Shown here: in pieces, positions 57,159-64,000 of the stretch
How the letters are laid out: the number at the start of each line of letters is the position of its first letter
Position numbering within the stretch: the first letter of the stretch is position 1
Assembly (NCBI RefSeq): GCF_025999835.1
Contig: NZ_AP025628.1
Location: forward strand, 3,038,001-3,102,000
Length of the DNA stretch: 64,000 nt
Reading direction: 5' to 3'
DNA from: Caldinitratiruptor microaerophilus
Lineage (GTDB): Bacteria > Bacillota > Sulfobacillia > Symbiobacteriales > ZC4RG38
Notes under the pieces: model-generated
The model's database searches: none
Seen by the model: the letters and a program-made list of their open reading frames with translations, nothing else
What the model was told of the DNA's origin: nothing
Program-made: the position numbers and the translations under genes

Positions 57159-58889
57159 GTGGCAGGACTGGCGCTCTACCGGCAGTGGCGGCCCCAGTCC
57201 TTTCGGGACGTGGTGGGGCAGGAGCACGTCACCCGCGTGCTCCGGAACGCCCTGGTGGCCGGCCGCTTCTCCCACGCCTACCTCTTCTCCGGCCCCCGGG
57301 GTACCGGCAAGACGTCGGTGGCCCGGATCCTGGCCAAGGCCATCAATTGCCAGGCCCCCGAGGACGGGGAGCCCTGCAACCGCTGCCCGGCATGCGAGCG
57401 GGTGACGGGCGGCCGGTCGATGGACGTGATCGAGATCGACGCGGCGTCGAACCGGGGCATCGACGAGATCCGGGACTTGCGGGAGAAGGTCCGCTACGCC
57501 CCCGGCGACCTGCGGTACAAGGTCTACATCATCGACGAGGTCCACATGCTCACGGAGCCGGCCTTCAACGCGCTCCTGAAGACCCTCGAGGAGCCGCCGG
57601 CCCACGTCGTCTTCGTCCTGGCCACGACGGAGGCGCACAAGGTCCCTGTGACCATCCGCTCCCGCTGCCAGCGCCACGAGTTTCACCGCCTGACAGTTTC
57701 TCAGATCACGGAGCGACTAAGGCGGGTGTGCGAGGACGGCGGCTTCCGGGTCGAGGACGCGGCGCTGCGGGTCCTCGCCCGGCAGGCGGAGGGTGGCATG
57801 CGCGACGCCCTCAGCCTCCTCGACCAGCTGGTCACCTACGCGGGCGAGGGCGGCACGGTCACCCTCGACGACGCGCTCACCGTCCTCGGCGCGGCGCCGC
57901 TGGAGAGCTTCCTCCGCATCGACGACGCGGTGCTGGCCCATGACCCCGGCGCCGCCCTGGCGGTCCTGGACGAGCTGGTCCGCCAGGGCAAGGACCTCCG
58001 CCAGCTGGCCCAGGACTACCTGGGCCACCTCCGGGACCTGCTGCTGACCGGCGTGGACGACGGGGCGGCTCTGGTCGACCTGCCCGAGGGTGCCCGGGAA
58101 GCGGTGAGGGACAGGGCCGCCCGGTTCGGCCGGGAAGACCTCCTGGCCGCGATCCGCCTCATGGCCCGGACGGAGAGCGAGCTGCGACACACCGCACACC
58201 CGCGCCTGCTTCTCGAGGTCGCCCTCGTCCGGCTCTGCTCGCGCCTCTTTCCCGCCGAGGCCGAGGAGGGGCGGGCCCGGGCCGCCGCGGCCGCCGGCGA
58301 GTCCCGGTCCGGAGCGCCGCGGTCGGGGTCCGCCCGTGACCCGGGGACCGCGGCCGCCCTAGCGGGCGGGCTGGGCCCGGAGGCCGGGCCGGCCCCGGCT
58401 GCCGGGGCCCATCCGGGCGGGCCACCGTCGGGCGCCGCCGCCCCGGATACGGGCAGCACGGCGAACCCCTGGGCGGGTCCCGGCAGCGGTGCGGCCCACC
58501 GGGCCGCGGGCGGCGAGACCCCGCTCCTGGACCGCGTCCGCCAGGCGTGGCCGGAGGTGATCGCCCTCTTCGCCTCCGCGCCGCGGAGCCGGCCGTACCA
58601 GCCCTTCGTGGAGCAGGCCGTGCCGCACCGGATCGAGGGCCAGACGCTCGTGCTGGCCTTCCCGTCCACCCCGGAGGGCCGGACGGCTCGCGACATGCTG
58701 GAGAAGAAGGCGAAGTGGGTGGAGGAGGCGGTGAAGCGCCAGGGCCTCCCTCCGCTGCGGGTGGCCACGACCCTCATGAGCGGCGCACCGCCGGCTGGGG
58801 AGGACGGGGCGGGCGACCGGCCGGATCCGGTCGAACTCCTGCGCCGGCGCCTCGGACCGGACGTACCGGTAGACCTGAAGGAGGACTGA
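57159..58889 (+). CDS. dnaX: DNA polymerase III gamma/tau subunit
   Basis: 576 residues. GTG start opens ALYRQWRPQSFRDVVGQEHV; Walker A is SGPRGTGKTSVARI, a zinc module is CNRCPACERV, Walker B region YIIDEVHMLTEPAFNALLKT, sensor ATTEAHKVPVTIRSRCQR. The middle (about 370-440) is a Gly/Ala/Pro-rich linker and the C-terminal domain is the tau region. It is the clamp-loader ATPase. First gene of dnaX-ybaB-recR. No obvious internal frameshift for a gamma form. Confidence 0.97.
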   Translation: MAGLALYRQWRPQSFRDVVGQEHVTRVLRNALVAGRFSHAYLFSGPRGTGKTSVARILAKAINCQAPEDGEPCNRCPACERVTGGRSMDVIEIDAASNRGIDEIRDLREKVRYAPGDLRYKVYIIDEVHMLTEPAFNALLKTLEEPPAHVVFVLATTEAHKVPVTIRSRCQRHEFHRLTVSQITERLRRVCEDGGFRVEDAALRVLARQAEGGMRDALSLLDQLVTYAGEGGTVTLDDALTVLGAAPLESFLRIDDAVLAHDPGAALAVLDELVRQGKDLRQLAQDYLGHLRDLLLTGVDDGAALVDLPEGAREAVRDRAARFGREDLLAAIRLMARTESELRHTAHPRLLLEVALVRLCSRLFPAEAEEGRARAAAAAGESRSGAPRSGSARDPGTAAALAGGLGPEAGPAPAAGAHPGGPPSGAAAPDTGSTANPWAGPGSGAAHRAAGGETPLLDRVRQAWPEVIALFASAPRSRPYQPFVEQAVPHRIEGQTLVLAFPSTPEGRTARDMLEKKAKWVEEAVKRQGLPPLRVATTLMSGAPPAGEDGAGDRPDPVELLRRRLGPDVPVDLKED

Positions 58890-58896
58890 TCGGCCG

Positions 58897-59217
58897 ATGT
58901 TCCCGGGTGGCATGGGCAACATGATGAAGCAGATCCAGAAGATGCAGAAGCAGATCCTGGAGGCGCAGGAGCGGATCGCCGGCATGGAGGTCGAGGCGAC
59001 GGCCGGCGGCGGCGTGGTGAAGGTGGTCGTGAGCGGCCGCAAGGAGCTGAAGTCGGTCACGCTGGCGCCCGAGGTCGTCGACCCGGACGACATCGAGACC
59101 CTGCAGGACCTCATCGTGGCCGCGGTCAACGAGGGGATGCACAAGGCGGAGGAAATGGCTGCCAGGGAGATGGAGAAGATCACCGGCGGCATGCCGCGCA
59201 TCCCGGGGCTCTTCTAG
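58897..59217 (+). CDS. ybaB: YbaB/EbfC family nucleoid-associated protein
   Basis: 106 residues: [20 protein letters not shown], then [20 protein letters not shown] and [20 protein letters not shown], the full family pattern. Dimeric DNA-binding protein. Between dnaX (7-nt gap) and recR as in most bacteria. Confidence 0.96.
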   Translation: MFPGGMGNMMKQIQKMQKQILEAQERIAGMEVEATAGGGVVKVVVSGRKELKSVTLAPEVVDPDDIETLQDLIVAAVNEGMHKAEEMAAREMEKITGGMPRIPGLF

Positions 59218-59230
59218 GGCGGAGACAGGC

Positions 59231-59827
59231 GTGTTCTACCCGGAGGCCATGACCCGCCTGATCGAGGAGCTGGCCAGGCTCCCCGGCATCGGCCCCAAGA
59301 GCGCGCAGCGCCTCGCCTTCTTCCTCCTCGACTCCCCCGCCGAGCGGATCGACGCCCTGGTGGGGGCCCTGCGCGACGCGCGCGAGCGCATCCGCTACTG
59401 CTCGGTCTGCTGGAGCCTCACGGACACCGACCCGTGCCGGATCTGTCAGAACCCTGCCCGGGACCGGTCCACGCTATGCGTGGTGGAGCACCCGCGGGAC
59501 GTCATCGCCATGGAGAGGACCCGGGAGTACCGGGGGCTGTACCACGTCCTGCACGGCGCCCTGGACCCGATGGAGGGGGTCGGGCCGGACGACATCCGCC
59601 TGAAGGAACTGGTCCGGCGGGTCGGGGGCGGCGACGTCCGCGAAGTGATCGTGTGCACGAACCCCACCACCGAGGGCGAGGCCACCGCGGTGTACATCGC
59701 GCGCGTCCTGCGCCCTTTCGGCGTCCGGGTGACGCGGATCGCCCGGGGGCTACCGGTGGGCGGGGACATCGAGTACGCCGACGAGGTCACCCTGGCCAAG
59801 GCGCTGGAGGGTCGCCGGGAGATGTGA
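59231..59827 (+). CDS. recR: Recombination protein RecR
   Basis: 198 residues, standard length. Helix-hairpin-helix [20 protein letters not shown], zinc finger [16 protein letters not shown], Toprim domain ([36 protein letters not shown]) and C-terminal [20 protein letters not shown]. Works with RecF/RecO in loading RecA on gaps. GTG start after GGGCGGAGAC. Confidence 0.97.
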   Translation: MFYPEAMTRLIEELARLPGIGPKSAQRLAFFLLDSPAERIDALVGALRDARERIRYCSVCWSLTDTDPCRICQNPARDRSTLCVVEHPRDVIAMERTREYRGLYHVLHGALDPMEGVGPDDIRLKELVRRVGGGDVREVIVCTNPTTEGEATAVYIARVLRPFGVRVTRIARGLPVGGDIEYADEVTLAKALEGRREM

Positions 59828-59933
59828 CTAGCGCGCCCCTTCACGGTCAATGTCTTGGAATGGGCGGGCACGTGCGAGGCGTCATCACACGCCCGCCGTC
59901 CACGTACTATGGCCGGTGACGGGGTGGTGGTCC

Positions 59934-60266
59934 ATGCTCAGCCGGCAGCAGGGCCTCCGCAGGCGGCCGCTCCTGTCCGGCCCGTCCGGGGCGGGGCCGG
60001 ACCCGGAGCTGGAGCAGCTCGTCCGCAAGGCGCTGGAAGAGTGGCAGGCCGCCCAGGCCCACTTCGACGCGGTGGCCGGAGCGAGCGACCCGGACCTGGT
60101 CGACCACGCGATCTACCACCTGGAGGCGGCCCGCCGCAAGTACATGTACCTCCTCAAGCAGGTGCAGAAGGCGCGGGGGCTGCCGGTGGTCTCGGGCATC
60201 CCCGCAGGGGCGCAGGGTCCCGACGTCATGGACCTCCCGGCGACACCGGAGGAGGGGGCCGGATGA
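59934..60266 (+). CDS. yaaL: YaaL-like DUF2508 protein
   Basis: 110 residues from ATG 59934. Central helical hairpin LVRKALEEWQAAQAHFDAV and VDHAIYHLEAARRKYMYLLK is the DUF2508 pattern. In Bacillus this small protein lies between recR and bofA, as here. Function unknown. The stop overlaps the bofA start by 4 nt. Confidence 0.85.
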   Translation: MLSRQQGLRRRPLLSGPSGAGPDPELEQLVRKALEEWQAAQAHFDAVAGASDPDLVDHAIYHLEAARRKYMYLLKQVQKARGLPVVSGIPAGAQGPDVMDLPATPEEGAG

Positions 60267-60535
60267 GCGGCGAGTGGGCGCTGTGGCTCGTCGGGCTACT
60301 GCTGGCCTACCTGGCGCTCTCCGCCCTGGCGGAGCCGGCACGCTACCTCGTGCTCCTCGTCTGGCGGGGCGTGCTCGGCTACGTGGCGCTCACCGTGCTG
60401 AACCTCCTCGGCCCGGCCCTGGGCTTCCACCTCCCGCTCAACCCCGTGTCGGCCCTGGTGGCGGGGGTGCTGGGGGTGCCCGGGGTGGTCGCGCTGGCGA
60501 TCATCGGGCGGCTGTACGCCGGGCTGGCGGTTTGA
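60263..60535 (+). CDS. bofA: Pro-sigmaK processing inhibitor BofA
   Basis: 90 residues, two or three membrane segments (LWLVGLLLAYLALSALAEPA, GVLGYVALTVLNLLGPALG, ALVAGVLGVPGVVALAIIG). The C-terminal half with HLPLNPVSALVAGVLGVPGV is the BofA signature (NPVS..G.LG.PG). In Bacillus it holds SpoIVFB inactive in the forespore membrane until sigma-K is needed. Its presence argues that the host can sporulate. Confidence 0.93.
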   Translation: MSGEWALWLVGLLLAYLALSALAEPARYLVLLVWRGVLGYVALTVLNLLGPALGFHLPLNPVSALVAGVLGVPGVVALAIIGRLYAGLAV

Positions 60536-60561
60536 CAGCCCCGTGGCGGAACCGGTACAAT
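60532..60561 (+). promoter_or_regulatory. Promoter upstream of gltX
   Basis: Perfect TTGACA, 18 bp, TACAAT. It starts within the bofA stop region. An intrinsic terminator-like hairpin lies 23 nt further on, before gltX. Confidence 0.8.
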
Positions 60562-60583
60562 GTGCCGGGGTCTAGGGAGCGAT

Positions 60584-60609
60584 CCCGTCCCTCCGGGGGG
60601 CGGGGTTTT
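60584..60609 (+). terminator. Terminator/attenuator-like hairpin before gltX
   Basis: 8-bp stem CCCGTCCC with GGGGCGGG (one G-U pair), then GTTTT. It may end the recR-bofA transcript or attenuate gltX. Confidence 0.65.
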
Positions 60610-60651
60610 GTTATGAGCGGCCGAGCCGCCCCTCTTCAGGAGGCAACGTCC

Positions 60652-62100
60652 GTGTCCGAGATGCGGCTGCGCTTCGCCCCGTCGCCCACGGGGCCCATCC
60701 ACGTGGGCAACGCGCACACGATGCTCTTCAACTGGCTCATGGCCCGCAGTCAGGGGGCCACCTTCGTCCTGCGGTTCGAGGACACCGACCGGGAGCGGTC
60801 CCGGCCCGAGTGGGAAGAGGTCATCCTGAGCGAGATGAAGTGGCTCGGGCTGGACTGGGACGAGGGTCCGGACATCGGGGGGCCGTACGCGCCCTACCGG
60901 CAGATGGGGCGCCTGGACCTGTACCGCGAGTACTTCGAGCGCCTCAAGGCCGCCGGCGCCGTCTACCCCTGCTACTGCACGCCGGAGGAGCTCGCCGCGG
61001 AGCGGGCCGAGGCCGACCGCCGCAAGGTGCCCTACAAGTACAGCCGGCGGTGTCTCCGCCTCACCGACGAGGAGCGGCGCCGCCTCGAGGCCGAGGGCCG
61101 CCGGCCTGCCTGGCGCCTGAAGGTGCCGGACGGCGAGGTCGTCGCCTACGAGGACCTGATCCGTGGCCGCATCGAGTTCCCCACCGACTCGATCGGCGAT
61201 CCGATCCTCGTGCGGTCGAGCGGCATCCCCGTGTACAACTTCACCGTGGTGGTGGACGACATCACCATGCGCATCACCGACGTGGTGCGCGGCGAGGGCC
61301 ACATCTCGAACACCCCCGTTCAGGTCCTCATCTACCGTGCCCTGGGAGTGGAGCCGCCCCGTTTCGCCCACGTCTCCCACCTCCTCAACGCCGAGCGCGG
61401 GAAGATCTCCAAGCGCAAGGGCGAGATGTCGGTCACCGAGTTCCGGGAGCGCGGGATCCTCGCCCCGGCCCTCTTCAACTACCTGGCGCTCCTCGGCTGG
61501 ACCCCGGAGGGCGAAGGCCGGGAGATCCTGAGCCGGGAGGAGATCATCCGGGAGTTCGACATCCGCAAGGTCAGCAAGGCCGCGGCCGTCTTCGACGAGA
61601 CCAAGCTCGAGTGGATGAACGGCGTCTACATCCGCCGCATGAGCCCCGAGGAGCTGGCCGAGCACGCCCTGCCCTTCGTGACCGGTGCCGGCCTGGCGTC
61701 CGAGGAGGATCTGCGGCGGCGGTGGCCGTGGTTCGTCCACCTCATCTCGCAGCTGCAGGAGCGGATCAACACCCTGGCGGAGGTGCCCGGGTACGTCGAC
61801 TTCTTCTTCCGGGACGAGATCGAGTACGACGACAAGGCGGTGCGCAAGTTCCTGAGCCCGCCTCCGGCCGACTTCTTCCGGCAGGTCGCCGGCGCCCTCG
61901 AGACCGTCGAGTGGACGGTCCCGGCGATCGAGGCCGCGGTGCGGGGGCTCCAGGCGGCATCGGGGCTGGAGGTGAAGGCCGCCCTCCAGCCGATCCGGGC
62001 GGCCGTCACCGGCCGCACCGTGAGCCCCCCTCTGTTCGATACGATCTACCTGCTCGGCAGGGAGAGGGCGCTCGCGCGCCTGCGGCGCTGGCTGGCGTAG
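60652..62100 (+). CDS. gltX: Glutamyl-tRNA synthetase
   Basis: 482 residues. GTG 60652 follows AGGAGGCAACGTCC. Class I signatures: RFAPSPTGPIHVGNAH (HIGH-like, here HVGN) and GKISKRKGEMSV (KMSKS-like KISKR), with FEDTDRERSRPEWEEVI between. The C-terminal helical cage for the anticodon follows. In Firmicutes it is often non-discriminating, charging tRNA-Gln too; that cannot be told here. Confidence 0.97.
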   Translation: MSEMRLRFAPSPTGPIHVGNAHTMLFNWLMARSQGATFVLRFEDTDRERSRPEWEEVILSEMKWLGLDWDEGPDIGGPYAPYRQMGRLDLYREYFERLKAAGAVYPCYCTPEELAAERAEADRRKVPYKYSRRCLRLTDEERRRLEAEGRRPAWRLKVPDGEVVAYEDLIRGRIEFPTDSIGDPILVRSSGIPVYNFTVVVDDITMRITDVVRGEGHISNTPVQVLIYRALGVEPPRFAHVSHLLNAERGKISKRKGEMSVTEFRERGILAPALFNYLALLGWTPEGEGREILSREEIIREFDIRKVSKAAAVFDETKLEWMNGVYIRRMSPEELAEHALPFVTGAGLASEEDLRRRWPWFVHLISQLQERINTLAEVPGYVDFFFRDEIEYDDKAVRKFLSPPPADFFRQVAGALETVEWTVPAIEAAVRGLQAASGLEVKAALQPIRAAVTGRTVSPPLFDTIYLLGRERALARLRRWLA

Positions 62101-62106
62101 ACGGCC

Positions 62107-62140
62107 GCCGCCCGGCCCCCCGACCCGGGGTCCGGGCGGC
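62107..62140 (+). terminator. Hairpin after gltX
   Basis: 9-bp perfect stem GCCGCCCGG and CCGGGCGGC. No T tract. It lies 24 nt before the aldehyde dehydrogenase start, so it may separate the two units. Confidence 0.5.
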
Positions 62141-62163
62141 GTGCGCATAGGGGGTACCCCGCG

Positions 62164-63669
62164 ATGGAGCTCGTGCGGAACTACATCGGCGGACAGTGGG
62201 TTCCGGGCAGCGGCGGCGAGCTGGATCCCGACTACGACCCCGCCACGGGAGAGGTGATCGCGCAGGTCACCCGGTCGACCCCCGCCGACGCCCGGGCCGC
62301 CGCGCAGGCGGCTGCGGCCGCGTTCCCCGCCTGGCGCAAGGTGCCGGCGCCCCAGCGGGGCGAGATCCTGTACCGGGTGGGCGAGATCCTCCGCCAGCGC
62401 AAGGAGGAGCTGGCCCGCCTGCTGACCCGGGAGATGGGCAAGGTCCTGGTCGAGGCCCGGGGCGACGTGCAGGAGGCCATCGACATGGCCTACTACATGG
62501 CCGGCGAGGGGCGCCGGATGTTCGGCCACACGGTGCCCTCGGAGTTGCCGGACAAGTTCGCCATGTCGATCCGCGAGCCCGTGGGCGTGGTGGCGGCCAT
62601 CACGCCGTGGAACTTTCCCATCGCGGTTCCGTCATGGAAGATCCTCCCGGCCCTCGTCTGCGGCAACACGGTGGTCTGGAAGCCGGCGCCCGAGACGCCG
62701 ATGACCTCCGCCGCCTTCGTGCAGTGCTTCATCGACGCCGGGCTGCCCCCCGGCGTGCTGAACCTCGTCGTCGGCGGGGGGGCGGACGTGGGCGCCGCCC
62801 TGGTTGAGGACCCGGACGTGCGCCTCATCAGCTTCACGGGCAGCACGGCGACCGGCCGCAAGGTCGCCGAGGCGGCGGGCCGGCACCTGAAGCGGGTCAC
62901 GCTCGAGCTGGGCGGCAAGAACGCCATCACGGTCCTGGCGGACGCCGACCTCGACCTGGCGGTGGAGGCGATCGTCTGGGCGGCCTTCGGCACCACGGGC
63001 CAGCGCTGCACCGCGGCCAGCCGCGTCATCGTCGAGGAGGCGATCTACGACGAGCTCGTCCGGCGCCTGGTGGAGCGCGTGAAGCGGTTGCGCCTCGGCC
63101 ACGGCCTCGAGGAGGGGGTCGAGGTGGGGCCGCTGGTGGGCGCCGCGGCGGTCGAGAAGGTGCAGCGCTACGTGGAGATCGGCCGCCAGGAAGGCGCCGA
63201 GGTGATCGTCGGTGGCGAGCCCGTCAAGGAGGGCGACCTGGCCCGCGGGTTCTTCTACTCGCCCACGATCCTCGGCCGGGTGAGCCCGGAGATGGCCGTG
63301 GCGCAGGAAGAGATCTTCGGGCCCGTGCTGGCGCTCATCCCGGTGAAGGACCTGGACGAGGCCATCCGGGTGAACAACAGCTCCCGCTACGGCCTGTCCG
63401 CCTCGATCTTCACCCGGGACCTGAACAAGGCGTTCAAGGCCATGCGCGAGCTGGACACGGGCATCGTCTACGTCAACCACGGGACCACGGGCGCCGAGAT
63501 CCAGCTGCCCTTCGGCGGCACGAAGGACACCGGCAACGGGCACCGCGAGGCCGGGCAGGCCGCCCTGGACGTGTTCTGCGAGTGGAAGTCGGTCTACGTG
63601 GACTACAGCGGGCGCCTGCAGCGCGCCCAGATCGACACGGAGGCGCTGGCGAAGGCCGGCCGGGGCTAG
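62164..63669 (+). CDS. NAD(P)-dependent aldehyde dehydrogenase
   Basis: 501 residues. Full ALDH pattern: TPWNFPIAVPSWKILPALVC, SFTGSTATGRKVAEAA, the catalytic Glu in VTLELGGKN and Cys in GTTGQRCTAASR, EEIFGPVL and LPFGGTKDTGNGHRE near the end. Closest in style to alpha-aminoadipate or ketoglutarate semialdehyde dehydrogenases, but substrate is not determined. Convergent with the IclR gene; the stop codons overlap by 4 nt. Confidence 0.95.
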   Translation: MELVRNYIGGQWVPGSGGELDPDYDPATGEVIAQVTRSTPADARAAAQAAAAAFPAWRKVPAPQRGEILYRVGEILRQRKEELARLLTREMGKVLVEARGDVQEAIDMAYYMAGEGRRMFGHTVPSELPDKFAMSIREPVGVVAAITPWNFPIAVPSWKILPALVCGNTVVWKPAPETPMTSAAFVQCFIDAGLPPGVLNLVVGGGADVGAALVEDPDVRLISFTGSTATGRKVAEAAGRHLKRVTLELGGKNAITVLADADLDLAVEAIVWAAFGTTGQRCTAASRVIVEEAIYDELVRRLVERVKRLRLGHGLEEGVEVGPLVGAAAVEKVQRYVEIGRQEGAEVIVGGEPVKEGDLARGFFYSPTILGRVSPEMAVAQEEIFGPVLALIPVKDLDEAIRVNNSSRYGLSASIFTRDLNKAFKAMRELDTGIVYVNHGTTGAEIQLPFGGTKDTGNGHREAGQAALDVFCEWKSVYVDYSGRLQRAQIDTEALAKAGRG

Positions 63670-64000
63670 TCGGGCTCGGCCCCGTCGAGCGGGTACCCAT
63701 CCGGCCGGCGCCGCGCCTCGGGGCGGTACCCGAGCGCCTGCGAGACGGCGAGGGCGGCCCGGCGCACCTTCTGGCCCATCTCGGCCAGGCTGGCGTCCCC
63801 GGTGCGGTAGGCTGGAGCGGAGATGCTGAGGGCGGCGATCACCCGCCCGGTGTGGTCGTACACGGGAGCCGCGGCGCAGCGGACGCCGGGCTCCCGTTCC
63901 TCGTTGTCGACGAAGTAGCCGAGCTTCCTGCCCTGCCGCAGGTCCTCCATCAGGGTCTTCAGGTTCGTGATGGTCTGGGGGGTGAACGCCGGCAGGCCGT
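63666..64000 (-). CDS. IclR-family regulator, 3' part (5' end outside window)
   Basis: About 110 C-terminal residues. GYFVDNEEREPGVRCAAAPV and AALSISAPAYRTG are the effector-binding domain motifs of IclR. The frame stays open to the window end, so the winged helix lies outside. It probably controls a nearby catabolic operon, perhaps the aldehyde dehydrogenase, but that is inference. Confidence 0.93.
   Translation of the reverse strand, partial: GLPAFTPQTITNLKTLMEDLRQGRKLGYFVDNEEREPGVRCAAAPVYDHTGRVIAALSISAPAYRTGDASLAEMGQKVRRAALAVSQALGYRPEARRRPDGYPLDGAEPD

Noticed and set aside
60562-60651. T-box riboswitch before gltX
   Set aside because: The leader is under 100 nt and lacks the T-box sequence and specifier stem.
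60379-62529. 716-codon minus-strand open frame
   Set aside because: Antisense to gltX and the aldehyde dehydrogenase; composition rich in Gly, Arg, Pro, His and no recognisable domain.

Overview
The window is a high-GC chromosome segment carrying a complete-looking tailed prophage of about 52.7 kb. The flanks are in the gene order typical of Bacillus and Clostridia: serS, a tRNA-Ser, tadA, a second tRNA-Ser, a large (Alu-containing) SRP RNA, dnaX, ybaB/ebfC, recR, a yaaL-type gene, bofA, gltX. A BofA homologue and a long Firmicutes-type SRP RNA in very GC-rich DNA suggest a high-GC, spore-forming Firmicute (Symbiobacterium or Thermaerobacter-like). Genus is not resolved from the sequence alone.

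Host left flank (1-3330): the 3' part of serS, a spacer with a sharp operator-like palindrome, tRNA-Ser(UGA), a doubtful gene remnant, an AbrB-family membrane protein on the minus strand, and tRNA-Arg(CCU). The prophage is inserted in this tRNA-Arg. A 46-bp direct repeat (3331-3376 and 56026-56071) marks attL and attR. The left copy completes a full tRNA; the right copy is only its 3' part.

Prophage early half (3.4-18.1 kb): a minus-strand XRE repressor diverges from a Cro-like regulator. A long, tightly coupled plus-strand operon follows. It holds many small Cys-rich proteins, a Cas4-like exonuclease next to a putative annealing protein, a full-length DNA sliding clamp, a winged-helix replication initiator with ten iterons inside its gene, a DnaB helicase, a sigma-70-like factor, a Hjc-like nuclease and a PP-loop (PAPS-reductase-like) enzyme. 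A consensus promoter followed within about 40 nt by an intrinsic terminator (18087-18181) separates this operon from the late genes.

Late half (18.2-43.0 kb): a beta-rich protein of unknown role, a lipoprotein on the minus strand, a ParB-methyltransferase fusion, terminase subunits, a portal-MuF fusion, protease, HK97-type capsid, connectors, tail tube, tail chaperones joined by a -1 frameshift, tape measure, Dit, Tal and fibre proteins, a GH18-like tail protein, XhlA, holin and a two-domain lysin. This is a siphovirus with a long flexible tail.

Accessory right arm (43.0-54.6 kb): exported or membrane cargo (Fn3-like protein, peptidoglycan-binding protein, SNase with excalibur domain, DUF4236-TPR protein), a convergent pair formed by a PD-(D/E)XK protein and a TGT-like TIM-barrel protein, a DUF932 gene behind a divergent promoter with duplicated operators, an uncharacterised helical protein, an integrase remnant and small DNA-binding proteins. 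Xis and integrase close the element next to attR. The most novel material is the nuclease/TGT-like pair, the iteron origin, the promoter-terminator pair and the duplicated-operator switch.

Host right flank (56.1-64.0 kb): tadA through gltX as above, then an aldehyde dehydrogenase and an IclR regulator cut by the window end. GTG starts and 4-nt stop/start overlaps are very common throughout.
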